Numbered from the stretch's first letter, positions 43,175-52,803 are shown. The stretch is 64,000 nucleotides of DNA from CAYRXM01 sp964449465 (GCA_964449465.1 CAYVBK010000003.1:107618-171617), one strand, 5' to 3'. Numbers and translations are program-made. Notes: generated from the sequence alone by a model not told the origin.

Positions 43175-45529
43175 ATGAGATTTACCGATGGTTACTGGCA
43201 AATGCGCCCTGGCGTCACCCCATTTTACGCCGCGCAGGTGTACGATGTGGAAACCGACGCCGATTCGCTCACCGTGTACGCACCCACCCGCCCGGTGACG
43301 CATCGCGGCGACACGTTGGACCAGGGCTTGTTGACGGTGCGCCTGTCATCGCCGATGGAAAACGTCATCCGCGTGCAGGCCTATCACCACAAAGGAGGCT
43401 GCGTCCGCCGCCCCCAGTTTGAAATCCACACCCGCCCGGCCACGCCAGTTGCCATCGCCAACGATGAGCAGGCGGCCACGCTGACCAGCGGCCAATTGAC
43501 CGCCCACGTGAACAAGGCCGGCGGCTGGAAACTCGAATTTCAAGACGGCAGCCGCCTCATCACCCACAGCGGATGGCGCGCCCTGGGCTTTGTAGACACC
43601 CCGCAAGGTCGCTTTATCCACGAGCAACTGGCTTTGAGCGTAGGCGAGTGCGTCTATGGGCTGGGCGAACGCTTTACCTCATTCGTCAAAAACGGGCAAA
43701 CGGTAGACATCTGGAACGCCGATGGCGGCACGGCCAGCGAGCAGGCCTACAAAAACATCCCCTTTTACCTGACCAACCGCGGCTATGGCGTGCTGGTCAA
43801 CCACCCCGAACAGGTCTCTTTTGAAGTAGCCTCTGAAAAGGTAGAGCGAGTGCAATTTAGCGTGCCGGGCGAATATCTAGAGTACCTGATGATCTATGGC
43901 CCCTCGCCCAAAAAGGTGTTGGAACGCTACACCGCCTTGACCGGACGCCCCGCTCTGCCGCCGGCCTGGTCGTTTGGGCTGTGGCTGTCCACCTCGTTCA
44001 CCACCAATTATGACGAAGAGACCGTCGGCAGCTTTATTCAGGGCATGGCCAACCGCCAGATACCGGTGCATGTATTTCATTTTGATTGCTTTTGGATGAA
44101 AGCCTTTCACTGGTGCAATTTTGAATGGGACCGCCAGGTGTTCCCCGACCCGGCCGGCATGCTCCGGCGGCTCAAGGAGCGCGGGCTGAAAATTTGCGTC
44201 TGGATCAACCCCTACATCGCCCAGCGCTCAGCCCTTTTTGATGAGGGAGCGCAGCACGGCTATTTGCTCAAGCGGCCCGACGGCAGTGTGTGGCAGTGGG
44301 ACAAGTGGCAATCGGGCATGGGCATTGTAGATTTTACCAACCCGGCTGCCTGCCGCTGGTACGCCGACAAACTGCGCGCCCTGCTGGATATGGGCGTAGA
44401 CTGTTTCAAGACCGACTTTGGCGAGCGCATCCCCACCGACGTGGTTTATTTTGACGGTGCAGACCCGCTCAAGATGCACAACTATTATTCATACCTATAC
44501 AACAAAACGGTGTTTGAGGTATTGGAAGAGCGGTTGGGTCGCGGCGGCGCGGCCGTCTTTGCCCGCTCGGCCACTGTGGGCGGGCAGCAGTTTCCGGTGC
44601 ATTGGGGCGGCGACTGTACGGCCACGTTCGAGTCTATGGCCGAAAGCCTGCGCGGCGGACTGTCGCTGTGTCTGTCCGGTTTTGGTTTTTGGAGCCACGA
44701 CATTGGCGGGTTTGAGCAAACTGCCTCGCCCGATGTGTACAAGCGATGGTGCGCCTTTGGCCTGCTATCCTCGCACAGCCGACTGCACGGCAGCAGTTCG
44801 TACCGCGTGCCCTGGATGTTCGACGAAGCCGCGCAGAACGGCCCCACCGCCAGCGACGTGTTGCGCTTTTTCACCCGCCTCAAATGTCGGCTGATGCCCT
44901 ATCTGTTCGAGGCGGCGCGACAGGCGCACCAACGGGGCATCCCAGTGATGCGCGCCATGACCCTGGAATTTCCCGCCGATCCGGGCTGCGACACCCTCGA
45001 CCGGCAGTACATGCTGGGCGATTCGCTTTTGGTGGCCCCGGTGCTGTCGCCGGACGGTTGGGTAGATTATTACCTGCCGGCCGGGCGATGGACCAACCTG
45101 CTCACCAACCAGGTCATTGAAGGAGGGCGGTGGGTGCGCGAGCAGCACGGCTATTTGAGCCTGCCCTTGCTGGTGCGCCCCAATTCGATCATCCCGCTGG
45201 GCGCAAACGACAGCCGCCCAGATTATGACTATGCCGACGGCGTCACCCTGCACGTGTTCGAGTTGCAAGACGGCGCCACCGCCACAGTGAACGTCCCCAC
45301 CGTGCAAGGCGACGCCGCGATGACTGTCGAGATCGGCCGCGTGAGCACCAAGATTCGCATCAAGGCCCAAGGCGCTGCCCGGCCCTGGCGGGTGCTGCTG
45401 CACAACGTCCAGGCCGTACGTTCGGTCGAGGGCGGCATCGTCCAGAGCGACGAACAGGGCATCCTGCTGCTGCCCACCGACAACAAAGCCAACCCAACCG
45501 TGTGTCTGTCCTTTACCACATCGGGCTAA
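43175..45529 (+). CDS. yicI: GH31 alpha-xylosidase (YicI-like)
   Basis: A 784-residue glycoside hydrolase. The FKTDFGERIPTDV segment (nucleophile D414, YicI D416 by my recollection) and the WGGD acid/base region (D480, YicI D482) match the alpha-xylosidase subfamily of GH31 rather than alpha-glucosidases. An N-terminal beta-sandwich spans about 1-245, the barrel about 250-600, and beta domains follow. No signal peptide is present, so it works in the cytoplasm on imported xylosides. AAGGAG precedes the ATG. Its partner transporter follows at 45696. Confidence 0.9.
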   Translation: MRFTDGYWQMRPGVTPFYAAQVYDVETDADSLTVYAPTRPVTHRGDTLDQGLLTVRLSSPMENVIRVQAYHHKGGCVRRPQFEIHTRPATPVAIANDEQAATLTSGQLTAHVNKAGGWKLEFQDGSRLITHSGWRALGFVDTPQGRFIHEQLALSVGECVYGLGERFTSFVKNGQTVDIWNADGGTASEQAYKNIPFYLTNRGYGVLVNHPEQVSFEVASEKVERVQFSVPGEYLEYLMIYGPSPKKVLERYTALTGRPALPPAWSFGLWLSTSFTTNYDEETVGSFIQGMANRQIPVHVFHFDCFWMKAFHWCNFEWDRQVFPDPAGMLRRLKERGLKICVWINPYIAQRSALFDEGAQHGYLLKRPDGSVWQWDKWQSGMGIVDFTNPAACRWYADKLRALLDMGVDCFKTDFGERIPTDVVYFDGADPLKMHNYYSYLYNKTVFEVLEERLGRGGAAVFARSATVGGQQFPVHWGGDCTATFESMAESLRGGLSLCLSGFGFWSHDIGGFEQTASPDVYKRWCAFGLLSSHSRLHGSSSYRVPWMFDEAAQNGPTASDVLRFFTRLKCRLMPYLFEAARQAHQRGIPVMRAMTLEFPADPGCDTLDRQYMLGDSLLVAPVLSPDGWVDYYLPAGRWTNLLTNQVIEGGRWVREQHGYLSLPLLVRPNSIIPLGANDSRPDYDYADGVTLHVFELQDGATATVNVPTVQGDAAMTVEIGRVSTKIRIKAQGAARPWRVLLHNVQAVRSVEGGIVQSDEQGILLLPTDNKANPTVCLSFTTSG

Positions 45530-45541
45530 AAGCCCTCTCAG

Positions 45542-45567
45542 CAGCCCGACGCTCAAGCGTCGGGCTG
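45542..45567. repeat. 12-bp inverted repeat downstream of the xylosidase
   Basis: A 12-bp stem (45542-45553 with 45556-45567) with almost no loop is followed by no T tract. It may terminate weakly, or be a dispersed palindrome; the transporter start is 129 bases further. Confidence 0.55.
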
Positions 45568-45695
45568 AAAGAGCCAGTTGGTTGAGCCTGTCGAAACCAG
45601 ACCTGTCCAAACCAACGCCACCACTCTCTCAGCCTCGCCCGCTGCCCGAGGCTCTATAAAAAACCACCATTCTACCTGATTCAAGAGAGGAGACT

Positions 45696-47093
45696 ATGAC
45701 CGAATCACATCTCGAACCCGTCAAACTCAGTTTGGGCTACAAGATCACCTGGGGGGTGGCCGCGCTGGGCACTTCGTTCGTCTCGGGCGTGTACGGCGCG
45801 CTGCTGCCCATCTTTTACCAGGACTACCTGGGCCTTCAGGCCCGCTGGATCGGCATCGCCTCGACCCTCTATGCCATCTGGAATGCCATCAACGACCCGC
45901 TGTTCGGCTATATCACCGATAGCACCCGTTCCAAACACGGCCGCCGCATCCCCTATATGCGCTTTACGGCGCCCTTTTTGGCCCTCACCTTTATCCTGGT
46001 GTGGTTTGCACCACAGCGGGCCGGCCAGACGGCCTTGTTCGCCTGGATGCTGGTTGCCATGCTGCTTTATGACACCGCCTATACCATCATCGGCCTGGTC
46101 TATTCGGCCCTGCTACCCGAAGTGAGCGAATCGGACGCCGAACGCAACGGCCTGCAAATCTCATCGTCGCTATTTGGCCTGCTGGGGATGATTTTGGGCT
46201 TTGTCGTTCCCGACTTTTTTCGCCCCAAAGCGGGCAGCGCACCCAGCTTTTTGCCCTTGCAGCTATCCATGATCGCCGTCGGCATCATCAGCGCCACCCT
46301 GATTGTGATCACCACCCTCAAGGTCAAAGAACGCCCCGAATTTCACCTGGTAGATAAGCCACTCCCTCTATGGCCGTCCATCCGCTATACGTTCACCAAT
46401 AAGGCCTTTTTGATCCTGGTGGCACAAAATTTCATGTCCATCCTCATGCAATCTCTGATTCTGGGCGCACTCTTTTATGTGGCCGATTATGTGCTGAAAA
46501 CCAGTTCGCTGGTGTTGATCGCCGCTCTGTTCATCCCGTTGATCATCGGCGTGCCGATCACGTCGCTGCTGCGACGGCGACTGGGCGTGGTGGGCGCACA
46601 GCAACTCTTGCTGGTGGTGGCCGGCGTGGCCCTCACCGCCATTGCCATCCTGCCCGACACCCTCATCCCGGTTTGCCTGGCCCTGGCCGGGTTTGGGCTC
46701 GCCGGCCCGCAAACGCTGAGCAACGTGCTGTTTGCCCAGGTAGCCGATGAAGACGAACTGCGCTCCGGCGTGCGCCGCGAAGGGGCATTTTTCGGCGTCA
46801 ATGCCCTGCTGACCAAACCGGCCCAATCGGTAGCTCTGACCCTGTCGCCGTTCATCCTCCAGGCCACCGGCTTTGTCACCCGTGAGGCCAATCAAGGCCA
46901 GATTTATCTCAATCAGCCAGCCAGCGCATTGTGGGGTATGAAAGCCCTGATCGGCCTGATCCCTGGCCTGGCCATGCTGCTGGGCGCCCTCATCCTCACC
47001 TTTTTCCCGCTGCGCGGCGCCCGCCTGGTCGAGGTACAGCGCAAGGTGTTGAATATGCACGCCCAAAAACAAGCTCGCCTGATACAAAAATAA
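45696..47093 (+). CDS. GPH-family (sugar:cation) MFS symporter
   Basis: A 465-residue twelve-helix transporter with the GPH marks: YQDYLGLQARWIG near 48-60, AIWNAINDPLFGYITDSTRSKHGRRIPYM (about 68-96), and a matching second half. This family imports glycosides, pentosides and hexuronides with protons or sodium. It directly follows the YicI-like alpha-xylosidase, the same pairing as yicJ-yicI of E. coli, so it is probably the xyloside importer. RBS GAGAGGAG precedes the ATG. Confidence 0.88.
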   Translation: MTESHLEPVKLSLGYKITWGVAALGTSFVSGVYGALLPIFYQDYLGLQARWIGIASTLYAIWNAINDPLFGYITDSTRSKHGRRIPYMRFTAPFLALTFILVWFAPQRAGQTALFAWMLVAMLLYDTAYTIIGLVYSALLPEVSESDAERNGLQISSSLFGLLGMILGFVVPDFFRPKAGSAPSFLPLQLSMIAVGIISATLIVITTLKVKERPEFHLVDKPLPLWPSIRYTFTNKAFLILVAQNFMSILMQSLILGALFYVADYVLKTSSLVLIAALFIPLIIGVPITSLLRRRLGVVGAQQLLLVVAGVALTAIAILPDTLIPVCLALAGFGLAGPQTLSNVLFAQVADEDELRSGVRREGAFFGVNALLTKPAQSVALTLSPFILQATGFVTREANQGQIYLNQPASALWGMKALIGLIPGLAMLLGALILTFFPLRGARLVEVQRKVLNMHAQKQARLIQK

Positions 47094-47097
47094 CCAG

Positions 47098-47120
47098 GGG
47101 GCGAGGTTTACCCTCGCCCC
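47098..47120. terminator. GC-rich hairpin after the symporter
   Basis: A 9-bp stem (47098-47106 with 47112-47120) stands five bases after the symporter stop, without a T tract. It is the only barrier before the injection-system genes begin. No clear promoter could be picked out in the 100 bases that follow. Confidence 0.5.
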
Positions 47121-47221
47121 GACTAGACTTGTAGACCGATTTGTGCTAACATGAACCGCATACACTGAAACTGCACCATCAACACCACTCAATCCGGGAC
47201 CGGCTTTATCAGGCAAGCTCT

Positions 47222-49417
47222 ATGAGCAACCCCTTTTGCACCAGCCGCGAGCATCTATATGCCGAAATGTTTCGCCTGGACCTGATGATCCAACGCCAGG
47301 TATGGCGATGGCGACAGGCCAATGCCGACCTGCCACCCACCGACGGCGAATTTCGTGGCATCTATATTTCCGACGCCGAGATAGATGCTCTGTTTGCGGG
47401 CGTCTATCCCGGCAGCGACCAAATCGCTCACCCCTCTTTTGATTCTGCCATCCTGGAACGCATCTCGACCGAAATCGCCCACCGCCGCGCCGATTCGCTG
47501 CATGCCGGCATTGCCTTGAGCCTGGACCGCCTGCGCGAGCGGCTGGGCCTGACCCCGCTGGACATGGACATTGTGCTGCTGGGACTGGCCCCCGAGCTCG
47601 ATCTGCGCTATAGCCGTTTTTTCGCCTACCTGCAAGATGATGTCACCCGCAAACGCCCCAGCGTCTCCCTGGCCCTGAACCTGTTTTGTGAGACGCCACA
47701 ACAACGCCTGGATGCCCGCCCGCGCTTTGCGCCAAATGCCCCCCTGCTTCACCATCAGGTGATCGCCCTGTTCAACGGGCCGGCCCAGCCGCACGCGCCG
47801 CTGCTGGCGCAATATTTCAAGCTCGACCCCGGCCTGGTGGAATTTTTGCTGCGCGATGCCGACCCTTTACAACCATTTGAGGATGCCCGCACGCGCGCAA
47901 TCAGCAGTTGGACACTGCCATCCCCCTCTCTCGCTGCCCTGCCACTCGAAACTACCACCCCGCCAGATGCGCCAGGCGACTGGAGTGATCCATCTTTGGG
48001 AACGCGTCTCGTTGCCCTGCGCAGCACCGACCGGCGATTGACGCACCGGGTGGCCCAATCGCTCTGCGCCCGCTGGAACAGCTCCTTGCTGACCGTCCAC
48101 CTGACCTGCCTGGCCGATGGATCGGACGACATGGAGCGCATGCTGAGACGGCTGGCGCGCAACGCACACCTGGTCGGCGCGGCCATTTATTGGGATGGTT
48201 ATAGCGACTGGGCGCAAACAGACGATCGCCCGACCGCATGGCCGCTCGATGACCTGCATCGCGTCATTCGAGAATACCCGGCCATCCACATCCTGCCGGT
48301 CGAGCAGGCACACTGGCAACCCGACCATATTTTGCTATCCACGCCGCGCCTGGCACAAATCCACCTGCCCACGCCCACCTATGCGATGCGCCGCGCTCTG
48401 TGGCAGCACCATCTGGGCAGCGAGCATGCGCTGCCCGACGCAGACATTGCCGCCGTGTCGGGCATGTTTCGCCTGGACGGATCACAGATACAGGACGCCG
48501 TGCAAGATGCCTGCCACCGCGCACAACAACGACCGCCCGATCAGCGACACATCACCGCCGCCGACCTGTTTGCGGCTGCCCGCGCCCGTTCTGGCGATCA
48601 GTTGGGCAAGCTGGCGCGTCGCATCGAACCGTGCTATACCTGGGCCGACCTGGTGCTGCCCGACGAGCGCATGGCCCAACTCTGCGAATTGGGCCATCAC
48701 ATGCGCTACCGCCCGGTAGTGATGGGCGAATGGGGCTTTGAGCGCAAAATGGCCCTGGGCAAAGGGCTGAACGTCCTCCTGGCCGGGCCGTCCGGCACCG
48801 GCAAAACGATGGCCGCCCAGGTCATCGCCGCCGACCTGCAACTGGAGTTGTATCAGATTGACCTGTCCACCATCGTTAGCAAATACGTGGGCGAAACCGA
48901 GAAAAATCTGGAGCGCATCTTTGCCGCCGCCTATCACAGCAATGCCATCCTGCTCTTTGATGAGGCCGATGCGCTGTTTGGCAAACGCTCCGAAGTGCGC
49001 GACGCCCACGACCGCTATGCCAACGTCGAGATCAGCTATTTGCTGCAAAAGATGGAAGCCTATGACGGCCTGGTCATCCTCACCACCAACCTGAGCAAAA
49101 ACATGGATGAAGCCTTTTTGCGGCGCATGCACTTTACCATCGAATTTCCCTACCCCGACGCGACAGCGCGACAGCGCATCTGGCAACTCGCTTTTCCACC
49201 TCAGGCGCCCCTCGCCGCCGACGTGGACACGGAACAGTTGGCGGCTCGCTATCCGTTGAGCGGCGGCAACATCCGCAACATTGCCCTCACTGCCGCCTTT
49301 TTGGCCGCCGGCGATGGCGGTGCGATCCACATGCAACACATCTTGTGGGCCACCCGGCGCGAATTTCAAAAAATGGGCCGCCTGGTAGACAAGCGAGAAT
49401 TCGACATAGGACAATGA
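47222..49417 (+). CDS. eCIS AAA+ ATPase (Pvc15-like)
   Basis: A 731-residue protein. A variable N-terminal half (about 1-440) is followed by a classic AAA+ domain: Walker A GPSGTGKT (522-529), the VGETEKNLERIF segment, Walker B ILLFDEADALFGKRSEVRDAHDRYAN, the sensor region NLSKNMDEAFLRRMHF and a C-terminal helical lid. This is the injectisome-associated ATPase (Pvc15/Afp15) found in nearly all eCIS loci, probably for assembly or for loading cargo. The ribosome site is weak. It is followed six bases later by the DUF4255 gene. Confidence 0.88.
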   Translation: MSNPFCTSREHLYAEMFRLDLMIQRQVWRWRQANADLPPTDGEFRGIYISDAEIDALFAGVYPGSDQIAHPSFDSAILERISTEIAHRRADSLHAGIALSLDRLRERLGLTPLDMDIVLLGLAPELDLRYSRFFAYLQDDVTRKRPSVSLALNLFCETPQQRLDARPRFAPNAPLLHHQVIALFNGPAQPHAPLLAQYFKLDPGLVEFLLRDADPLQPFEDARTRAISSWTLPSPSLAALPLETTTPPDAPGDWSDPSLGTRLVALRSTDRRLTHRVAQSLCARWNSSLLTVHLTCLADGSDDMERMLRRLARNAHLVGAAIYWDGYSDWAQTDDRPTAWPLDDLHRVIREYPAIHILPVEQAHWQPDHILLSTPRLAQIHLPTPTYAMRRALWQHHLGSEHALPDADIAAVSGMFRLDGSQIQDAVQDACHRAQQRPPDQRHITAADLFAAARARSGDQLGKLARRIEPCYTWADLVLPDERMAQLCELGHHMRYRPVVMGEWGFERKMALGKGLNVLLAGPSGTGKTMAAQVIAADLQLELYQIDLSTIVSKYVGETEKNLERIFAAAYHSNAILLFDEADALFGKRSEVRDAHDRYANVEISYLLQKMEAYDGLVILTTNLSKNMDEAFLRRMHFTIEFPYPDATARQRIWQLAFPPQAPLAADVDTEQLAARYPLSGGNIRNIALTAAFLAAGDGGAIHMQHILWATRREFQKMGRLVDKREFDIGQ

Positions 49418-49423
49418 TGCATC

Positions 49424-50254
49424 ATGATCAAATCATTGGATGAAACGATCAAACAATTGATCTTGACCAAAGGCGAATTCGATCCGACCGAGATCGAGGT
49501 GCGCTTTGACAAGCCCACCCGCGACTGGGCCGCCGGACTCACCCGCCCAGCGATCAACTGCTATCTGTACGACATTCGCGAAAACCGCGACCTGCGCAGC
49601 CGCGAATGGATCATAGATCGCCAGCCCAACGGCCAGGTCAGCAAAAAAATTGCCCCCCTGCGCGTAGACCTCTCGTATCTGTTGACCGCCTGGACCAACG
49701 AGGTGGGCGACGAGCATACCATCTTGTGGCGGGTGCTGGTGGCCCTTTCATCGGCGGCCGTACTGCCCGCCGACTTGCTGCAAGGGGAATTGCGCCATCA
49801 GCCCTTTCCCCTCGTCACCCAAACCGCCCAGGCCCCTGAATTTATGCAAAATCTGTCAGACCTGTGGAATGTTATGGAAAACGAACTCAAGCCGGCGATC
49901 AACTATGTGGTCACCCTGGCCGTAGAGCGCGACTATGCCTTTAGCGGCCCGGTCGTTTTCACCAAGCGCATCGCCATCGCTCAGGCTCACCCCAACGCAA
50001 GGCCCGAAACGCTCATCCAAATCGGCGGCATGGTCTATGAGCAGACCGACCGCCAACCCATCGCCGATGCGCAGGTCTGGCTGATAGAGCGCGGGCAGGG
50101 CGTGCGCACCGACTCGTTTGGCCGATATACCTTGAGTGGCCTGTCGCCCGGCTCGTATACCCTGCGCGTCGTGGCCGGCGAACGCACAGCCGATCACCCC
50201 ATCACCATCCCATCAGGGCGAGCCGACCTGACCATGTATGATCTGCCCGTCTAG
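49424..50254 (+). CDS. eCIS tube/sheath terminator (DUF4255, Pvc16-like) with regulatory-like C-domain
   Basis: A 276-residue protein. Residues about 1-185 match the DUF4255 family (start MIKSLDETIKQLI, then CYLYDIRENRDLRSREW), the cap or terminator protein of eCIS. Residues about 195-276 form a carboxypeptidase-regulatory-like beta-sandwich (GGMVYEQTDRQPIADAQVWL, then GRYTLSGLSPGSYTLRV). The added C-terminal domain could decorate the distal end or contact a membrane or partner. It follows the ATPase gene within six bases and precedes the sheath gene by 149 bases. Confidence 0.85.
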   Translation: MIKSLDETIKQLILTKGEFDPTEIEVRFDKPTRDWAAGLTRPAINCYLYDIRENRDLRSREWIIDRQPNGQVSKKIAPLRVDLSYLLTAWTNEVGDEHTILWRVLVALSSAAVLPADLLQGELRHQPFPLVTQTAQAPEFMQNLSDLWNVMENELKPAINYVVTLAVERDYAFSGPVVFTKRIAIAQAHPNARPETLIQIGGMVYEQTDRQPIADAQVWLIERGQGVRTDSFGRYTLSGLSPGSYTLRVVAGERTADHPITIPSGRADLTMYDLPV

Positions 50255-50291
50255 CAGTTGGTCGGAGAGACTATCCGTTGCCCCACTTGAG

Positions 50292-50331
50292 GCTGTCGGA
50301 ATCCCGAACTTGTTCGGGGATCTCGGACAGC
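50292..50331. promoter_or_regulatory. Hairpin in the leader before the sheath gene
   Basis: An imperfect hairpin (outer arms 50292-50297 and 50326-50331, inner arms 50301-50308 and 50313-50321) stands in the 149-base gap before the sheath gene. It may attenuate or stabilise the mRNA at the switch to the high-level structural genes. No T tract follows closely. Confidence 0.45.
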
Positions 50332-50358
50332 TTCCCAGGTTCAAATTTTTGTTGATGG

Positions 50359-50391
50359 CCGAATTGTTCAAAAAACCGAATTGTTCAAAAA
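50359..50391. repeat. Tandem 16-bp A-rich direct repeat at the sheath ribosome site
   Basis: CCGAATTGTTCAAAAA occurs twice (50359-50374 and 50376-50391), the second copy running into the AGGAG of the sheath gene. It may set the strength of translation initiation. Confidence 0.75.
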
Positions 50392-50403
50392 GGAGTGGAC
50401 ACA

Positions 50404-51921
50404 ATGCCAGAATATCTTGCACCCGGAGTGTACATGGAAGAAGTAGATCGCGGCACCCGCCCCATCGAAGCAGTGGGCACTGCTGTGGCCGCCCTGGTAG
50501 GCTGGACAGAAAAAGCCGAAGAATTGGGCAAACCCATCTTGATCACCAACTGGAGCCAGTTTTTGCAAAAATTCGGTGGGTTTGTGCCGGGCGCCTATCT
50601 ACCCTATGCCGTCTATGGCTATTTCCAAAACGGCGGCAGCCGCTGTTATGTGGTCAGCCTGAAAACGTTGGGCCAATCGGCCATCCCCGGTGCGGCGACG
50701 GCGGCCGCAGCCCTGTTGCCGGCCGGCGATGAAAAAGGCAGCCCGGCCATTGAAATCCAGGCCCGCGAGGGCGGGACCAAAGGCAATGCCATTCAGGTTG
50801 AGGTGCGCGATGGCGAGGGCGAAACCTTTACCCTGGTGGTGCAGGCCGGCGGCAGCCCAACCGAAACCCTGGAAGGGCTGACGATGGGCAAGGGCGACGC
50901 CCATGTGGCCACGGCAATTCAGGCCCGCTCGCGGCTGATTACCGTCAAATCGGTCAAGGGCAGCATCAAACCCCGGGCAGGCGTCTATACCCTGGCCGGC
51001 GGCGAAATCAAGACCCGCGCCCTCACAGTGGCCGACTATAAAGGCGACGTGTCTGCCCGCACCAGCATTGGTGGCCTGGAAGCCATCGAAGGCGTGACCA
51101 TGCTGGCCGCACCCGATCTGATGACAAGCTATCAAAACGGTGAACTCGACCTCAAGGGCGTGCAGGCTGTGCAGATGGCTATGTATGAATTTTGCGAGCG
51201 CAACAAATACTGCTTTGCCATCCTCGACACCCCGCCCGACCTCAGCCCGCAGCAGGTAAAGGAATGGCGGTTGTCGGCCAATTACGATACCCGATATGCC
51301 GCCCTGTATTACCCCTGGCTCCAAGTCGCCGATTTGAGCGGCGGCGGCGGCTCTTGCCTGGTGCCACCATCGGGCTATATGGCCGGCATCTATGCCCGCA
51401 GCGACAGCGAGCGCGGCGTCCACAAAGCCCCGGCTAACGAGGTGGTGCGCGGCGCCACCGGTCTGCCCGTCCAGGTGACCAAAGGCGAACAAGACATCCT
51501 CAACCCGCTGGGCATCAACTGCATCCGCAGCTTTGCCGGACGCGGCATCCGTGTGTGGGGCGCCCGCACCCTCTCCAGCGACCCGGCCTGGCGCTATGTC
51601 AACGTGCGCCGCCTGTTCAACATGGTCGAAGAATCCATCGAGCGCGGCACGCAATGGGTGGTCTTTGAACCCAACGACGCCGATCTGTGGGCGCGGGTGC
51701 GCCGCGATGTGCGCTCTTTTCTCACCGTGGTCTGGCGCAGCGGCGCCCTCTTTGGCACAACACCCGATCAGGCCTTTTATGTCAAATGTGATGAGGAAAC
51801 CAATCCTCAAGAAACCCGCGACCTGGGACAGTTGATCATCGAAATCGGCATCTCGCCGGTCAAGCCGGCCGAATTTGTCATCTTCCGAATCAGCCAATGG
51901 GCCGGCGGCGCGGCAGAGTAA
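50404..51921 (+). CDS. eCIS contractile sheath protein (Pvc2/3/4-like)
   Basis: A 505-residue tail-sheath protein. The N-terminus PEYLAPGVYMEEVDRGTRPIEAVGTAVAA is the usual sheath start. A variable insertion domain follows (about 90-210), then the conserved C-terminal handshake region (SLSSDPAWRYVNVRRLFNMVEESIERGTQWVVFEPND; VRRDVRSFL). This protein forms the outer sheath that contracts and drives the tube. I took ATG 50404 with AGGAG eight bases upstream; an in-frame GTG at 50395 overlaps that site. Only one sheath gene is seen, whereas PVC types have three. Confidence 0.95.
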   Translation: MPEYLAPGVYMEEVDRGTRPIEAVGTAVAALVGWTEKAEELGKPILITNWSQFLQKFGGFVPGAYLPYAVYGYFQNGGSRCYVVSLKTLGQSAIPGAATAAAALLPAGDEKGSPAIEIQAREGGTKGNAIQVEVRDGEGETFTLVVQAGGSPTETLEGLTMGKGDAHVATAIQARSRLITVKSVKGSIKPRAGVYTLAGGEIKTRALTVADYKGDVSARTSIGGLEAIEGVTMLAAPDLMTSYQNGELDLKGVQAVQMAMYEFCERNKYCFAILDTPPDLSPQQVKEWRLSANYDTRYAALYYPWLQVADLSGGGGSCLVPPSGYMAGIYARSDSERGVHKAPANEVVRGATGLPVQVTKGEQDILNPLGINCIRSFAGRGIRVWGARTLSSDPAWRYVNVRRLFNMVEESIERGTQWVVFEPNDADLWARVRRDVRSFLTVVWRSGALFGTTPDQAFYVKCDEETNPQETRDLGQLIIEIGISPVKPAEFVIFRISQWAGGAAE

Positions 51922-51956
51922 AAAGAACACAGTTTCAGCATACAGGAGGATAAATT

Positions 51957-52403
51957 ATGGCAGACACGCGCGATCCTTTGGTCAGTTTTCATTACGCCAT
52001 TGAAGTGCAAGGAGTGGTCAAAGGCTATTTCACCGAATGTACCGGCATCGGCTCGGAACACGAGTTGATCGAACACAAGGTGGTGGATGAAAAAGGCCGC
52101 GAGTTTATTCAAAAAATACCGGGCCGCCTCAAGTGGGAAAACGTCACCCTCAAGCGCGGCATCACCTCCAACATGGACATCTGGGACTGGCGCGAAGAGG
52201 TGATTGAGGGCAAAGTAGAAAAAGCCCGACACAGTGGTTCGATCATCATGTACAATCAGGCCCTCGAGCCGGTGGCCCGTTGGGATATGGAAAATGCCTG
52301 GCCGCTCAAAGTGTCTGGCCCCACCATGAAGGCCGACAGCAACGAGTTTGGCATCGAAGAACTGGTGATCACCCACGAAGGCCTCAAGCGGGTCAAGGTT
52401 TAG
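51957..52403 (+). CDS. eCIS inner tube protein (Pvc1/gp19-like)
   Basis: A 148-residue tube protein of the T4 gp19/Hcp-like type: VSFHYAIEVQGVVKGYFTECTGIGSEHE near the N-terminus, PGRLKWENVTLKRGITSNMDIWDW in the middle and a final beta strand EELVITHEGLKRVKV. It polymerises into the inner tube that the sheath drives through the target membrane. RBS ACAGGAGG precedes the ATG. A second, divergent tube protein is encoded at 53309. Confidence 0.93.
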   Translation: MADTRDPLVSFHYAIEVQGVVKGYFTECTGIGSEHELIEHKVVDEKGREFIQKIPGRLKWENVTLKRGITSNMDIWDWREEVIEGKVEKARHSGSIIMYNQALEPVARWDMENAWPLKVSGPTMKADSNEFGIEELVITHEGLKRVKV

Positions 52404-52437
52404 TTGATTAGAGGTCACCCCGGCAGCGGAGGATAAC

Positions 52438-52803
52438 ATGCCCGTACGCACCGAATACGAATTCACCCTGCCCATCGGCTATGTAGACGACGAAGGACAG
52501 GTTCACCAAAAAGGAGCCATGCGCCTGGCCACAACGATGGACGAGATTGCCCCACTGCGCGATCCCCGCGTCCAGGCCAACGAGGCCTATCTCACGGTCA
52601 TTCTGCTGGCGCGGGTGATCACCCGGCTGGGCAACCTGCAAGCCATCACCACCCACACCATCGAAAACCTCTATGCCGCCGACCTGGCCTTTTTGCAAGA
52701 CCTGTACCGCAGCATCAATCAAGGAGGCGCCAGCATTGTCCAGGTGACCTGCCCCACCTGCGGCCAGTCTTTTGAAGCCGAGGTGTCGCACCTGGGGGAA
52801 TGA
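52438..52803 (+). CDS. eCIS small conserved protein, tail-assembly-like, with CxxC
   Basis: A 121-residue protein whose middle (LRDPRVQANEAYLTVILLARVITRLGNL) resembles short phage tail-assembly or tape-measure-chaperone proteins, with a C-terminal CPTCGQSFEAE knuckle that could bind zinc. It follows the tube gene by 34 bases behind CGGAGG and overlaps the next small gene (TGATG at 52801-52805). Its role, probably tube or baseplate assembly, is inferred from position. Confidence 0.7.
   Translation: MPVRTEYEFTLPIGYVDDEGQVHQKGAMRLATTMDEIAPLRDPRVQANEAYLTVILLARVITRLGNLQAITTHTIENLYAADLAFLQDLYRSINQGGASIVQVTCPTCGQSFEAEVSHLGE

Noticed and set aside
50599..51930. Minus-strand 443-codon frame opposite the sheath gene
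   Set aside because: It is an antisense shadow of the sheath gene, with no ribosome site or family features.
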